The notes under the pieces are model-generated. The model had not been told where the DNA came from and searched no databases. It saw only the letters and a list, made by a program, of their open reading frames with translations. Position numbers and translations under genes: made by a program. A stretch of DNA of 64,000 bases from Luscinia megarhynchos. Lineage: Eukaryota; Chordata; Aves; Passeriformes; Turdidae. Of the stretch, positions 62,801 to 64,000 are shown piece by piece (position 1 is the stretch's first letter; every line of letters starts with the position of its first letter). The stretch covers positions 12,128,483 to 12,192,482 of the forward strand of contig CM067568.1 in assembly GCA_034336665.1 (NCBI GenBank), given 5' to 3'.

Positions 62801-64000
62801 GTCAGTTGTCTGTCTAAAATTATGTGTTCCTATGGTCCAGTTATGTTCTCTGTTTCAGCTGAAAGGGAAATTAGAAACAGTGACTCACACATCTCACTCT
62901 TTTCTTGCAGTATTGTGTTTAAAATATTTCAGTATGTGGAGTATATTTTATATAGGTGTTCCTGATTATTTTTAATTTTGAAAAACCACAAAACACTTAA
63001 CAGATTTTTTGGCTATGAAGCAAAGATTGACTGTCCAGTCACTTGCATGGCAATTGGTTCTGTGTACTAAATTTTCCTGGTAATGGAGACAGTCTAGGCT
63101 CCCTTGCATTGACAAATGAATTTAAAAAACAAGGAGTGTATCCAACAGTCAAAAATTTATGGCAGTGGCACTTCCAAAGTTTGTAGTTTGTCCAGGATCA
63201 TAACTAGAAAAGGAAAGTGTTGGGTTTTTTTTCTCTCTGTGAAGCCTGCTGTATGCTGTCAACTAAAATTACACACAGTTTTAAAATCACTCAGTGCACT
63301 TTGTATAGTGGGGCACATTAAGTTATACAGTAAAATGCAATAAGAACTGACCTGACAACAGCAGACGTGAAACACTGTGTGCACTGTTCTGTAATTATAT
63401 AAAAGTGCCCATGACTTTAGGACAAAAAACTTTAATTCTTCAGAGCTCACTTGGATGTAGCTGTGGCAGGAATATTTCATGGTGTTTCAGCTCAATGAAA
63501 AACACAATATATGTTGCTTGCTTGTTTTTTTGCTTTGGGTGGGTGGTATTTTTGTTGGTTTTGGTTTCTCGTGGGATTTTTTTTCAGGCTTAGTAGACAG
63601 AGATTTAATTGGAAGAGTATTTTAGATATCTTGATTAAAAAAAACGTAAAAGAGCTCTGAAAGGCTTGCAGTTTCAAGTTAGATTATAGTTTTATTTAAT
63701 ACCTGATTTGTTGTTTTGTCTTCCTTGGAACTGTAGCTGAAGGAGCAATCAATGGTCGTTTTGGCATTTTTAGAAAGCAGAAACATTTTTAGAAATCAGA
63801 AGTCCAGATCTTCAACTAGAACACACAGAGGGTATTTCAGAGTGAAAATTATTTTATATCCATCTAATTTCTTCTGATATGCTGAGTTTGTTGGGCTCTC
63901 AGTACAGCTGAAATATTCTCAGTACTGCTGTGACCCTTTTGAAATATTATTACCATTTCAACTGAATGATAACTCACTAGACATGAAGAAGATTTTGAAG
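59846..64000. other. non-coding DNA, no named element
   Basis: A 77-codon minus-strand frame at 59848-60081 opens with GTG directly after an in-frame TGA and has no recognisable domain. An (AAT)n lies at 62387-62402. A segment at 61172-61213 faintly resembles the antisense of the old repeat proposed at 47186-47248 (ACTTACTCAAG word), too weak to call. No gene, RNA gene or CRISPR array is seen up to the window end. Confidence 0.45.

Noticed and set aside
1..64000. tRNA, rRNA, snRNA genes, CRISPR arrays, bacterial operons
   Set aside because: I saw no A/B-box pairs, no rRNA or snRNA signature and no regularly spaced repeats. The repeat content is that of a bird nuclear genome, so prokaryotic features are not expected.

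Overview
This window looks like bird nuclear DNA that codes for no protein: a gene desert or the inside of a very large intron. It is AT-rich and strongly depleted in CpG. The bird assignment rests on interspersed repeats. There is a 3' end of the CR1 (chicken repeat 1) LINE with its terminal ATTCTATGA motif at 51715-51924, and four shorter CR1 tails. Three LTR fragments belong to avian endogenous-retrovirus families, identified from memory of their sequence. I could not name the species or locus; a songbird-like genome is a guess.

I see no supportable protein-coding gene, tRNA, rRNA or CRISPR array. Open frames are short, unrelated to families I know, and stacked on both strands as chance frames are. 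The longest is about 204 codons near 15.6-16.3 kb; it follows a 142-codon frame and is listed as an observation, not a gene.

Layout. 0-17 kb: unique-looking AT-rich DNA with one LTR fragment (1590-1820), two compact hairpins (7514-7538, 8652-8699) and the long open frames (15230-16253). 17-40 kb: a CR1 tail (17784-17840), an LTR fragment (22468-22706), another CR1 tail (29487-29540), poly(T) tracts, a candidate conserved element (28780-29290) and an E-box cluster (32489-32533). 40.4-42.5 kb: about 2.1 kb collinear with the antisense of an ancient CR1-clade LINE, badly decayed; this is the largest element in the window. 44.3-45.4 kb: a stretch dense in homeodomain-type motifs that reads like a conserved non-coding element. 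46-52 kb: a second copy of the 22.5 kb LTR family in the opposite orientation, fragments of older sauropsid repeats, and the CR1 tail at 51.7 kb. 52.9-53.2 kb: a 238-bp, almost pure polypyrimidine tract. 55-57 kb: a CR1 tail, then the only CpG-enriched patch, holding two near-perfect MAF/NF-E2/AP-1 sites 71 bp apart. 58-64 kb: a perfect 11-bp hairpin and a run of 40 A.

No genes are seen to work together. What function there is would be regulatory. The best candidates are the paired MAF-type sites at 56.5 kb and the homeodomain-rich block at 44.5 kb. Family names for repeats come from memory of avian and turtle repeat sequences, not from a search.
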